In this document: positions 41,725 to 49,944 of the stretch, one piece after another | How the letters are laid out: every line of letters begins with the position of its first letter | Position numbering within the stretch: position 1 is the first letter of the stretch | Assembly: GCA_046348225.1 (NCBI GenBank) | Contig: JAXMEQ010000013.1 | Span: forward strand, 1 to 64,000 | Length of the DNA stretch: 64,000 nt | Direction of reading: 5' to 3' | DNA from: JAXMEQ01 sp046348225 | GTDB lineage: Bacteria > Pseudomonadota > Gammaproteobacteria > Burkholderiales > Burkholderiaceae_C | The notes under the pieces: generated by a model | Told to the model about the DNA's origin: nothing | Seen by the model: only the letters and a program-made list of their open reading frames with translations | The model's database searches: none | Program-made: the position numbers and the translations under genes

Positions 41725-43200
41725 ATGGGATTGTTGAGCCTTGCCATCTGGACGCCGGTGTTCTTCGGTGTCGTGTTGCTGGCGCTGGGTCGTGACGAGC
41801 ATGCCCGCGCGGTACGCTGGATCGCGCTGATCGGCGCGATCGTGAGTTTTCTGGTCACCTTGCCGCTGTATGACGCCTTCCAGCTGGGCACCTCGGCCAT
41901 GCAGTTCGTCGAGAAGGGCGTCTGGATTGAGCGATTCAACGTCAATTACCACCTCGGGGTCGACGGCATTTCGTTCTGGTTCGTGCTGCTCACGGCGTTC
42001 ATCAACGTGGTGGTCATCATCGCGGGGTGGGAAGTCATTACCGAGCGCGTCAACCAGTACATGGGTGCGTTCCTGATTCTCAGCGGCCTCATGATCGGTG
42101 TGTTCTGCGCGCTCGACGGCATCCTGTTCTATGTGTTCTTCGAAGCCACGCTGATCCCGATGTACCTGATCATCGGCATCTGGGGTGGCCCCAACAAGAT
42201 CTACGCGGCGTTCAAGTTCTTCCTCTACACGCTGCTGGGCTCGCTGCTGATGCTGGTGGCGCTGATCTTCCTGTACACCAAGTCCGGTGGCAGCTTTGAC
42301 ATCCTCGCGTGGCACAAGCTGCCGCTGTCGGGCACCACGCAGACGCTACTGTTCTTTGCGTTCTTCGCCGCGTTTGCCGTCAAGGTGCCGATGTGGCCGG
42401 TGCACACCTGGCTGCCCGATGTGCACGTGGAAGCGCCCACTGGCGGCTCGGCCGTGCTGGCGGCCATCATGCTGAAGCTGGGGGCTTACGGCTTCCTGCG
42501 CTTTTCCATGCCGATCGCGCCCGATGCCGCGCGCGAATGGGCCTGGCTCATGATCGCTCTGTCACTCATTGCCGTGATTTATGTGGGCCTGGTGGCGATG
42601 GTCCAGCAGGACATGAAAAAGCTGGTGGCCTACTCGTCAGTGGCCCACATGGGCTTCGTGACGCTGGGTTTCTTCATCTTCAATGACCTTGGCGTGGCCG
42701 GGGGCCTGGTGCAGATGATTGCGCATGGCTTTGTCTCGGGCGCCATGTTCCTGTGCATCGGCGTGCTGTACGACCGCGTGCACTCGCGCGAGATCTCCGC
42801 CTATGGCGGCGTCGTCAACACCATGCCCAAGTTCTCGGCCTTTGCGCTGCTGTTTGCCATGGCCAACTGCGGCCTGCCGGCAACGGCCGGGTTTGTGGGG
42901 GAGTGGATGGTGATCCTCGGTGCCGTGAAGGCCAACTTCTGGCTAGGCCTGGCGGCGGCCAGCGCTCTGATCTTCGGCGCTGCCTACACGCTGTGGATGT
43001 TCAAGCGCGTCTACCTCGGGCCAGTGGCCAACGATGATGTGCGCGACCTCACCGACATCAATGCGCGTGAATTCCTGATGCTGTCGCTGCTGGCGATCGC
43101 GGTGCTCTACATGGGCATCTTCCCGTTCCCGTTCACACAGATCATGGACGCGTCGGTGGCGGACTTCCTCAAGCATGTCGCCACGACCAAACTGAATTGA
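41725..43200 (+). CDS. nuoM: NADH-quinone oxidoreductase subunit M
   Basis: A 491-aa antiporter-like proton-pumping subunit with about 14 helices. Landmarks are YHLGVDGISFWFVLLTAF, the conserved acidic helix FYVFFEATLIPMYLIIGIWGG, and PVHTWLPDVHVEAPTGGSAVLA. GGAGAAG precedes the ATG; nuoN follows after 10 nt. Confidence 0.98.
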   Translation: MGLLSLAIWTPVFFGVVLLALGRDEHARAVRWIALIGAIVSFLVTLPLYDAFQLGTSAMQFVEKGVWIERFNVNYHLGVDGISFWFVLLTAFINVVVIIAGWEVITERVNQYMGAFLILSGLMIGVFCALDGILFYVFFEATLIPMYLIIGIWGGPNKIYAAFKFFLYTLLGSLLMLVALIFLYTKSGGSFDILAWHKLPLSGTTQTLLFFAFFAAFAVKVPMWPVHTWLPDVHVEAPTGGSAVLAAIMLKLGAYGFLRFSMPIAPDAAREWAWLMIALSLIAVIYVGLVAMVQQDMKKLVAYSSVAHMGFVTLGFFIFNDLGVAGGLVQMIAHGFVSGAMFLCIGVLYDRVHSREISAYGGVVNTMPKFSAFALLFAMANCGLPATAGFVGEWMVILGAVKANFWLGLAAASALIFGAAYTLWMFKRVYLGPVANDDVRDLTDINAREFLMLSLLAIAVLYMGIFPFPFTQIMDASVADFLKHVATTKLN

Positions 43201-43210
43201 GAGCCCGGCA

Positions 43211-44698
43211 ATGATTGACAAACTCAGCTGGATCAGCATTTACCCCGAGGCGCTGCTGCTGGTCATGGCCTGCGTGATCGCGCTGTTCGACCTGCGGGTC
43301 AACAGTCCGCGTCGTACGGCGACCTATGTGCTGACGCTGGCCACGCTGGCCGTGGTGGCCGTGATGCAGGCGCTGTACGCCAGCGGTGGCTTCACCATTT
43401 ACGGCTTTGGCCGCATGGTGGTGAGTGACCCGATGGGCAACTGGCTCAAGTGCTTTGCCACCCTGGCCATGATGGTCACGCTGGTCTATGGCCGCCCGTA
43501 TGCAGGCGACCGCGACATGCTGCGCGGCGGCGAAATGTTCACGCTGTCACTGTTTGCGCTGCTGGGCATGTTCGTGATGATTTCGGGCAACAACTTCCTG
43601 GTCATCTACCTCGGCCTGGAACTGCTCACGCTGTCCAGCTACGCGCTGGTAGCCCTGCGCCGCGACAATGCCACCGCCACGGAAGCGGCCATGAAGTACT
43701 TCGTGCTCGGCGCCATGGCCAGCGGCTTCCTGCTGTATGGCCTGTCGATGCTCTATGGCGCGACCGGATCCCTGGAGATCACGTCGGTGTTCAAGGCGGT
43801 GAACTCCGGCCAGATCAAGCACCAGGTGCTGGTGTTCGGCCTGGTGTTCATTGTGGCGGGCCTGGCCTTCAAGCTGGGCGTGGTGCCGTTCCACATGTGG
43901 ATTCCGGACGTCTACCAGGGCGCCCCCACGGCCGTCACCCTGCTGATCGGTGGCGCCCCCAAGCTCGCTGCCTTCGCCATCTGCATCCGCCTGCTGGTGG
44001 AGGGGCTGCTTCCGCTGGCCATCGACTGGCAGCAGATGCTCGCGCTGCTGGCCATCGGCTCGCTGCTGGTGGGCAACCTGGCGGCGGTGGCGCAGACCAA
44101 CCTCAAGCGCATGCTGGCCTATTCCACCATCTCGCAGATGGGCTTTGTGCTGCTGGGCCTGATGTCGGGCGTGGTCAATGGCAACACGCTGTCGGCCGCC
44201 AACGCCTACAGCTCGGCCATGTTCTACATCATCACCTACGTGCTGACGACGCTGGCCACTTTCGGCATCATCCTGCTGCTGGCGCGTGAAGGTTTCGAGA
44301 GCGAGGAAATCACCGATCTGGCTGGCCTGAACCAGCGCAGCCCGCTGTTTGCCGGCGTCATGGCCGTGTGCCTGTTCTCGCTGGCGGGTGTGCCGCCACT
44401 GGTGGGCTTTTATGCCAAGCTCTCGGTGCTGCAGGCGCTGATTGCCTCGGGCCAGACGCTGTACATCGCGCTGGCGGTGTTCGCGGTGATGATGTCGCTG
44501 ATCGGTGCCTTCTATTACATCCGCGTGGTCAAGGTGATGTACTTTGACGCGCCGATCACCGCGACCACCGTATCGGCGCCCGGCGATGTGCGGGCGGTGC
44601 TGTCTGTCAATGGCTTGCTGGTGCTGGTGCTGGGCATCCTGCCGGGGGGCCTGATGGCCCTGTGCGCCCAGGCGATTGTCAAGATGCTGGGAACCTGA
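43211..44698 (+). CDS. nuoN: NADH-quinone oxidoreductase subunit N
   Basis: A 495-aa antiporter-like proton-pumping subunit with about 14 helices. Landmarks are NNFLVIYLGLELLTLSSYALV, FHMWIPDVYQGAPTAVTLLIG and the lysine-bearing LAYSTISQMGFVLLGL. It completes the 14-gene set; every complex I subunit gene is intact. Confidence 0.98.
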   Translation: MIDKLSWISIYPEALLLVMACVIALFDLRVNSPRRTATYVLTLATLAVVAVMQALYASGGFTIYGFGRMVVSDPMGNWLKCFATLAMMVTLVYGRPYAGDRDMLRGGEMFTLSLFALLGMFVMISGNNFLVIYLGLELLTLSSYALVALRRDNATATEAAMKYFVLGAMASGFLLYGLSMLYGATGSLEITSVFKAVNSGQIKHQVLVFGLVFIVAGLAFKLGVVPFHMWIPDVYQGAPTAVTLLIGGAPKLAAFAICIRLLVEGLLPLAIDWQQMLALLAIGSLLVGNLAAVAQTNLKRMLAYSTISQMGFVLLGLMSGVVNGNTLSAANAYSSAMFYIITYVLTTLATFGIILLLAREGFESEEITDLAGLNQRSPLFAGVMAVCLFSLAGVPPLVGFYAKLSVLQALIASGQTLYIALAVFAVMMSLIGAFYYIRVVKVMYFDAPITATTVSAPGDVRAVLSVNGLLVLVLGILPGGLMALCAQAIVKMLGT

Positions 44699-44722
44699 AG
44701 CCCGCAGGCGGGTCTGTCTCCG

Positions 44723-45025
44723 GTGTCTCAAACCGTCTCCATCTGGCTGGTGATCCTGGTCGCGTTCTTCGCGGCCAATCTTCCATTCGCCAACCAGCGG
44801 CTGCTGGGCGTGGTGCCCTTTGGCCGGCCCAAGACGCTGGTCATGCGTCTGGCGGAGCTGGTACTGCTGTACTTTGTGGTGGGGGGGCTGGGCCTGCTGC
44901 TGGAAAAGCGTCTGGGCCAGATCGCGCCACAGGGCTGGGAGTTCTACGCCGTCACCGCTGCGCTGTTCGTGACGTTCGCCTTCCCCGGTTTCGTCTGGCG
45001 CTACCTGTTCAAGCCCCGCGGCTGA
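44723..45025 (+). CDS. DUF2818 family membrane protein
   Basis: A 100-aa protein with three predicted helices (about 6-22, 44-60, 74-92). It matches DUF2818, a small family found after nuoN in betaproteobacteria; the function is unknown, but the conserved place suggests a role tied to complex I. The start is GTG (MSQTVSIWLVIL). It lies 24 nt after nuoN and 10 nt before the Nudix gene. Confidence 0.85.
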   Translation: MSQTVSIWLVILVAFFAANLPFANQRLLGVVPFGRPKTLVMRLAELVLLYFVVGGLGLLLEKRLGQIAPQGWEFYAVTAALFVTFAFPGFVWRYLFKPRG

Positions 45026-45035
45026 AACTGCCGCC

Positions 45036-45641
45036 ATGGCGCAGACCGACTTGCCGCGTGACCTGACCGAACACCCGGTGGCCAGCGAACCGCTGTTCAA
45101 GGGCAGCTTCCTCTCGGCCTACCGCGACACGGTGCGCTTGCCAGACGGCAGCCACGCGACGCGTGAGTATGTGCAGCACCCGGGCGCCGTGGTGGTGGTG
45201 CCGCTGCTGGACGATGGCCGGGTGGTGGTGGAGCGCCAGTTCCGCTACCCCGTAGGCCGGGAGATGATCGAGTTTCCCGCCGGCAAGCTGGATGCGGGTG
45301 AAGACCCGCTGCGGTGCGGCCAGCGCGAGCTGCTGGAGGAAACCGGTTACACCGCGCGCGAGTGGGCCCGGGCCGGTGCCATGCACCTGGCCATCGCCTA
45401 TTCCACCGAAGTCATCCACATCTACTTTGCGCGTGGCCTCACGGCCGGTGAGCGCCAGCTCGACGAAGGCGAATTTCTCGATGTGTTCAGCGCCACGCCC
45501 GACCAGTTGCTCGAGTGGAGCCGCACGGGCGCGCTGACCGATGCCAAGACGCTCACGTGCCTGGTCTGGCTGCAAAACGTCGTGTCGGGCGCATGGACTC
45601 TGGACTGGCAGCCTGCCGCTGCACCGGCTGCTGGCCGATAA
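45036..45641 (+). CDS. Nudix hydrolase, ADP-ribose pyrophosphatase-like
   Basis: A 201-aa cytoplasmic hydrolase. The Nudix box is complete at residues 83-105 (GKLDAGEDP...RELLEETGY). The preceding YPVGREMIEFPAG is typical of ADP-ribose pyrophosphatases (NudF-like). Its likely role is clearing ADP-ribose or related dinucleotides. Downstream of DUF2818 by 10 nt, so probably at the end of the nuo transcript. Confidence 0.9.
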   Translation: MAQTDLPRDLTEHPVASEPLFKGSFLSAYRDTVRLPDGSHATREYVQHPGAVVVVPLLDDGRVVVERQFRYPVGREMIEFPAGKLDAGEDPLRCGQRELLEETGYTAREWARAGAMHLAIAYSTEVIHIYFARGLTAGERQLDEGEFLDVFSATPDQLLEWSRTGALTDAKTLTCLVWLQNVVSGAWTLDWQPAAAPAAGR

Positions 45642-45642
45642 T
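45637..45642 (+). promoter_or_regulatory. -10-like box GATAAT before the DUF1178 gene
   Basis: GATAAT overlaps the stop codon of the Nudix gene and ends 7 nt before the next ATG; no Shine-Dalgarno is present. Confidence 0.4.
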
Positions 45643-45649
45643 TGCGGGC

Positions 45650-46087
45650 ATGAAGGTTCTTGACCTGCAATGCTCGCAACAACACCCCTTCGAAGGCTGG
45701 TTCGCCTCGGAAGATGAATTCCAGCGCCAGCTCGGTGCCGGCCTGGTCGGCTGCCCGATGTGTGGTGACACGGCTGTCGCCAAGAAGCTCAGTGCGCCGC
45801 GCCTGAATCTTGGCGCCGTGAAAGAACCCGTTGCCGCCCGCCAGGACGTCATGGTGCCGGAAGACGCTGCGCAACAGGCCGCCTGGCTGCGCAAGTTGCG
45901 CCGCGTTGTGGCCAGCACGGAAGACGTGGGCGAGCGGTTTGCGGAAGAGGCCCGTCGCATGCATTACGGCGAGGCCGAGGAACGCAGCATCCGGGGCCAG
46001 GCGTCCCGGGAGGAGACCCGGGCCCTGCTGGAAGAGGGCATCCCGGTGCTGCCGCTGCCCAGGGCCCTGGCAGAGCCCTTGCAATAG
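45650..46087 (+). CDS. DUF1178 family protein
   Basis: A 145-aa cytoplasmic protein of unknown function. It starts MKVLDLQCSQQHPFEGWFAS, has a CPMCGD pair that with the first Cys-x-x-x-x-H may bind zinc, and ends with HYGEAEERSIRGQASREETRALLEEGIPVLPLP, the family hallmark. It lies 8 nt after the Nudix gene. Confidence 0.88.
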   Translation: MKVLDLQCSQQHPFEGWFASEDEFQRQLGAGLVGCPMCGDTAVAKKLSAPRLNLGAVKEPVAARQDVMVPEDAAQQAAWLRKLRRVVASTEDVGERFAEEARRMHYGEAEERSIRGQASREETRALLEEGIPVLPLPRALAEPLQ

Positions 46088-46132
46088 GACGCCCCCCGAA
46101 GCTCGCTACGCGCGCCTCCCCTCACTGGGGGG
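46088..46132. repeat. GC-rich hairpin repeat between convergent genes
   Basis: GCCCCCCGAAGCTCGC, then ACGCGCG and CTCCCCTCACTGGGGGG. CCCCCC and GGGGGG can pair, with GCTCGC/GCGCGC-type pairing inside. I recall similar elements between genes of many Comamonadaceae. It lies between the convergent DUF1178 and exporter genes and could end transcription from both sides. Confidence 0.5.
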
Positions 46133-46180
46133 TCAATGCAGCGGCCCGGCAAAGCCGGTTCCGCGCATTCCCGTATTGGC

Positions 46181-47962
46181 TCAATCCATGAACTGAAGTG
46201 CTGCGAGTCTTGCGTACGTGCCGCCAGCGGCCATCAGCTGGTCGTGCGTGCCCTGTTCGACCATGCGGCCATGGTCCAGCACCACGATGCGGTCCGCCTG
46301 CTGTACCGTGGCCAGCCGGTGTGCGATGACCAGCGTGGTGCGGTCGCGCATGGCCGACTCCAGTGCCGCCTGCACCATGCGCTCACTCTCGGCGTCCAGC
46401 GCGCTGGTGGCCTCGTCCAGCAACAGCAGTGGCGGGTTCTTGAGCATGGCACGCGCAATGGCCACGCGCTGGCGCTGGCCCCCGGACAGCCGTACGCCGC
46501 GCTCGCCCAGGAAGGTGTTGTAGCCCTCGGGCAGTGCGCGGATGAACTCGTCGGCAAAGGCGGCCCGGGCGGCGGCGTGGACTTCTTCGTCGGTGGCGCC
46601 CGGTTTGCCGTAGCGGATGTTCTCCAGCGCACTGGTGGAGAAAATCACCGCGTCCTGCGGCACGATGCCGATGCGCTCGCGCAGGTCATGCAGCGTGAGC
46701 TGCCGGGTGGACACGCCGTCGAGCTCGATGTGGCCGCTGGCCGGGTCATAGAAGCGCAGCAGCAGCTGGAATACGGTGCTCTTGCCGGCACCGCTGGGCC
46801 CCACCAGCGCCACGGTCTCCCCCGGGGCCACGTCCAGCGTGAAGTCGCGGATCGCGGGCTGTAGCGGCCGCGACGGGTAGTGAAAGTTGATTGCTACCAT
46901 TTTGATAGCGCTCCCCGCAGTGGGTACGCGGGCTGCAGCCGGATTGGCGGGTGAAGCAATGGGCGAGCGGCTGTCCAGCAGCTCCATCAGGCGCTCGGTC
47001 GCGCCGGCGGCACGCAGCAAGTCGCCATAGACCTCGCCCAGCACCGCCACGGCGCCGGCCAGGATGATCACGTACACCACCGTCTGCCCCAGGTGGCCCG
47101 CGGTGATGGTGCCGGCCAGCACCGCCTGCGTGCCCTGGTACAGGCCCCACAGCAGCAGCGCGGCGTTGGCGATGATCACGAACGCCACCAGCAGCGCCCG
47201 CGCGCGCGAGCGCTTGGTGGCCGTGCGGAAGGCGTCGTTGGTGGAGGCGTCGAAGCGCGCGGCTTCGCGGTCCTCGGCGGTGTAGCTCTGCACCACGGGA
47301 ATGGCGTTCAGCACTTCGGCGGCAATGGCGCTGGAATCGGCTACACGGTCCTGGCTGGCGCGCGAGAGCTTGCGCACCCGCCGGCCAAACCACATGGTGG
47401 GCAGCACCACCAGCACGATGATCAATGCCACCTGCAGCATCAGGTACGGGTTGGTGAACACCAGCATCAGCAGGGCACCGGTGCCCATCACCGCGTTGCG
47501 CAGGCCCATGCTGAGCGACGAGCCCACCACCGTCTGCACCAGCGTCGTGTCGGTGGTCAGGCGGCTCAGCACTTCGCCGGTCTGGGTGGTTTCAAAGAAC
47601 TCGGGGCTTTGCCGCAGCACGTGCGAATACACGGCGTTGCGCAGGTCGGCCGTGACACGCTCGCCGAGCCAGCTCACGGTGTAAAAGCGCGCGGCGCTGA
47701 ACACGCCCAGCGCCACTGCCACGCCGAACAGTGCCAGGAAATGCTCTCGCAGCGCCATCACCTGGGCACCCTTGTCCGCCTGGGCCAGCCCGCCGTCGAT
47801 CAGGCTGCGCAGCGCCAGGGGAAACAGCAGCGTGGCCACGGCCGCCAGCACCAGGAACACAAAGGCCAGCGCGATGCGGCCGCGGTAGGGCCGGATGAAA
47901 GGCAGCAGGCCTGAGAGCGAGCGCGGGTGGCCCTTGGCGGGCGGGGCGGGATTGGAAGGCAT
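46181..47962 (-). CDS. MsbA-like ABC exporter (fused permease and ATPase)
   Basis: A 593-aa half-transporter acting as a homodimer. Six helices lie in residues 25-310; the ATPase domain has Walker A GPSGAGKST (388-396), signature LSGGQRQR (492-499), Walker B LLLLDEATSALD (512-523) and H548. The substrate is not readable; relatives move lipids, drugs or peptides. Residues 349-357 (AGSAIKMVAI region), at the start of the ATPase domain, are encoded by a dispersed palindromic repeat. I start at MPSNPAPPAKG; the open frame continues far upstream only because it runs antisense to the metallopeptidase gene. Confidence 0.92.
   Translation of the reverse strand: MPSNPAPPAKGHPRSLSGLLPFIRPYRGRIALAFVFLVLAAVATLLFPLALRSLIDGGLAQADKGAQVMALREHFLALFGVAVALGVFSAARFYTVSWLGERVTADLRNAVYSHVLRQSPEFFETTQTGEVLSRLTTDTTLVQTVVGSSLSMGLRNAVMGTGALLMLVFTNPYLMLQVALIIVLVVLPTMWFGRRVRKLSRASQDRVADSSAIAAEVLNAIPVVQSYTAEDREAARFDASTNDAFRTATKRSRARALLVAFVIIANAALLLWGLYQGTQAVLAGTITAGHLGQTVVYVIILAGAVAVLGEVYGDLLRAAGATERLMELLDSRSPIASPANPAAARVPTAGSAIKMVAINFHYPSRPLQPAIRDFTLDVAPGETVALVGPSGAGKSTVFQLLLRFYDPASGHIELDGVSTRQLTLHDLRERIGIVPQDAVIFSTSALENIRYGKPGATDEEVHAAARAAFADEFIRALPEGYNTFLGERGVRLSGGQRQRVAIARAMLKNPPLLLLDEATSALDAESERMVQAALESAMRDRTTLVIAHRLATVQQADRIVVLDHGRMVEQGTHDQLMAAGGTYARLAALQFMD
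46894..46922. repeat. Dispersed palindromic repeat inside the exporter gene
   Basis: GCTACCATTTTGATAGC followed by GCTCCCCGCAGT; read in frame between the transmembrane and ATPase domains of the exporter. Confidence 0.7.
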
Positions 47963-47967
47963 GTCGC

Positions 47968-47973
47968 AGTGTA
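47968..47973 (-). promoter_or_regulatory. -10-like box TACACT before the exporter gene
   Basis: TACACT on the minus strand ends 5 nt before the ATG, in the 51-nt divergent gap shared with the metallopeptidase gene. No Shine-Dalgarno. Confidence 0.45.
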
Positions 47974-48002
47974 GAGCGCTGGCAGCTTGCTGCCTGCTTT
48001 GG

Positions 48003-48008
48003 TACATT
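48003..48008 (+). promoter_or_regulatory. -10-like box TACATT before the metallopeptidase gene
   Basis: TACATT ends 5 nt before the ATG; no Shine-Dalgarno. Confidence 0.4.
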
Positions 48009-48013
48009 GAGGC

Positions 48014-48859
48014 ATGGGCACCGTTCACAACCCCTCCCGGCGTCGGTTTCAACTCGCCGCTGCGGTCGTTTGTGCGCCCGGCTTCCTGCGCGCGGCGCCG
48101 CGCGACAGCGGTCCGCGCATCGCCAGCACAGGCTCCGGCAGTGTGGTGGTGGGGCCGGTACCGCCTTCGCTCAAGCTGTCGAAGTTCTACACCCAGTACG
48201 TGGATGCGGGCGGACTGCCGGTGGTGGCATCGTCCAGACCGCTGCCGCAGGCGCTGCTGGCGGCGCGCGGCATTGTGCTCAACATGCTGGCCAACCGGGC
48301 CGACATCCTGGCCACGCTGGTCAAGGCCAGGGTGCGCGTGGCGGTGATCGGCGCGACCGAAGTCACCACCGACATTCCCGAATACGCCAGCCTGGTGCCG
48401 GCTGATTTCTGGAACAGCCGCACGCGCGGCGTCGGCGCCACGCCCACCCGCCCCGTGTGCAGCGCGGGAGAGGAAAACCTGCTGGGCCTGACGCCCGACC
48501 GTTATGCGGGCGAGAGCATTCTGGTTCACGAGTTCGGCCACACGCTGTTCGAGATGGGTGCACGCACGCTGAAGCGCAGCCTGGACCTGGAACTGGACGC
48601 GCTGTACCAGGCGGCCATGGCGGCCGGTCTGTGGCAGTCCACCTACGCTGCCACCAACTACCGCGAGTACTGGGCCGAGGGCGTGCAGTGCTGGTTCAAT
48701 GCCAACCCGCGGGCCCGGCCGGCCAATGGCGTGCACGGGCCGGTGGCCACCCGCGAAGACCTGCAGGCCTACGACCCGGGCCTGGCGCGGTTCATCGCGA
48801 ATGTGCTGGGGGACCTGGCCTGGCGCTGGGAACGCCCCGGCGCCCACGCGCTGGTCTGA
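48014..48859 (+). CDS. Putative secreted zinc metallopeptidase
   Basis: A 281-aa protein of unrecognised family name. The N-terminus has SRRRFQLAAAVVCAPGFLRAAP, a twin-arginine-like signal. The zinc motif HEFGH is at 172-176, and a downstream E222 in NYREYWAEGVQCWFN could be the third ligand, giving a gluzincin pattern reminiscent of the anthrax lethal factor/Pro-Pro endopeptidase group. I infer a periplasmic or secreted peptidase; the substrate is unknown. A single Cys pair (C150, C226) might form a disulfide. Divergent from the MsbA-like exporter, convergent with the AttH-like gene. Confidence 0.75.
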   Translation: MGTVHNPSRRRFQLAAAVVCAPGFLRAAPRDSGPRIASTGSGSVVVGPVPPSLKLSKFYTQYVDAGGLPVVASSRPLPQALLAARGIVLNMLANRADILATLVKARVRVAVIGATEVTTDIPEYASLVPADFWNSRTRGVGATPTRPVCSAGEENLLGLTPDRYAGESILVHEFGHTLFEMGARTLKRSLDLELDALYQAAMAAGLWQSTYAATNYREYWAEGVQCWFNANPRARPANGVHGPVATREDLQAYDPGLARFIANVLGDLAWRWERPGAHALV

Positions 48860-48864
48860 AGCCG

Positions 48865-49941
48865 CTACAGCCGCAGCGGCCGGGGGTAGCCGGTCATTTC
48901 CAGGTAACCGCGCGCCACTTTGCGGCCATTGCTGTCGTACATGTCGCTCAGGCCTTCCCAGTAGATGGCGCCGGTGGAACTGCGGCTGTCCAGCTCCTGG
49001 TTGTCGATCACGGCCTTGACGGTGTAGAAATCGGCCGGCGTGCGTACCATCCATTCCACCGGGTAGCTGGCCTGCGACAGCGGGCTCTTCCAGAAGCGCT
49101 GCGGGCTGAACTCGTTTTCACCCTTCACGGCGGTGTAGAGCATGCCGCCACCGGTGCGAAAAGATCCGCCATCCCACAGCGTGCTGCCGTCCTTGCGGCG
49201 CAGCCGAAACGCAGTCAGCGCGCTGCCGTCCAGGTAGTTCATGCCGATCCAGTCCCAGCCCACGGCGTCGGGGTGCAGCAATTCCTCGCTCCATTCGTGG
49301 TCCAGCCAGGCCTGGCCCTGCACTTCGAAGCGCTGGCCGCGCAGCGTGAGGGTGCCGCGCGTGGCCAGCTGCGGCAGGCTGTAGTAGTAGCTGGCCTGCT
49401 TTGCCTCGGGCCCCTTGCGCGACAGGCCGTCGCGCCCCTGCAGCAGCACCGGCTGGGTTGGCGCAAACGCGAGGTTCAGGTCAAATTCCTGCGCGGGGAT
49501 GCGGGTGCGCCAGGCGTCCCGGTCGCGCCCCAGCGTCCAGTCGCGCAGCTTGAGCCGCGCGTCAGTGGTGGCCGTGCTCGCCACGTCGAAGCCCTCGCGC
49601 GCAATGCGCTGGTCATGCCAGAGCCTTTTGCCCTGGACGTCGGTGATCGCAGCATGGGCAAACACCAGCTGTCGCGCGGCAAAGCGGGACTGCAGGCCCT
49701 GCGTGGCGTCTACCCGTGAACGGAAGAACGTCACCTGGAAGCCGAACTCGCGCCCGCCTGCCGTGGCCTGCCCGGTGATGTACCACCACTCGGTGCGAAA
49801 GTCCGGGTGGGCGCCGTGGTCGCGCGGGAACTGCACTGCCCTGGGCGGCAGTGCGGAGGCAGGCGGCGCAGTGGACAGTGCGGCCCCCAGGCCGGCCAGC
49901 AACAGGCTGCGGCGTGCGAAGGCAGGGCCGGGGAGCGTCAT
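48865..49941 (-). CDS. AttH/CrtC-like lipocalin-type protein
   Basis: A 358-aa exported protein. The N-terminus is a Tat-like signal (FARRSLLLAGLGAALSTAPPASA). The body matches the AttH/carotenoid 1,2-hydratase-like two-lipocalin fold: FPRDHGAHPDFRTEWWYITGQ, AWLDHEWSEELLHPDAVGWDWIGM and the C-terminal GRKVARGYLEMTGY. These proteins often accompany a LolD-like ATPase and FtsX-like permease (the AttEFGH arrangement). The permease gene is two genes upstream on the same strand, the ATPase about 11 kb away. A carotenoid role is not implied. Confidence 0.85.
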   Translation of the reverse strand: MTLPGPAFARRSLLLAGLGAALSTAPPASALPPRAVQFPRDHGAHPDFRTEWWYITGQATAGGREFGFQVTFFRSRVDATQGLQSRFAARQLVFAHAAITDVQGKRLWHDQRIAREGFDVASTATTDARLKLRDWTLGRDRDAWRTRIPAQEFDLNLAFAPTQPVLLQGRDGLSRKGPEAKQASYYYSLPQLATRGTLTLRGQRFEVQGQAWLDHEWSEELLHPDAVGWDWIGMNYLDGSALTAFRLRRKDGSTLWDGGSFRTGGGMLYTAVKGENEFSPQRFWKSPLSQASYPVEWMVRTPADFYTVKAVIDNQELDSRSSTGAIYWEGLSDMYDSNGRKVARGYLEMTGYPRPLRL

Positions 49942-49944
49942 GCG

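Noticed and set aside
47963..49054. Apparent ~360-residue N-terminal extension of the MsbA-like exporter
   Set aside because: It runs antisense through the metallopeptidase gene; the exporter family begins at MPSNP.
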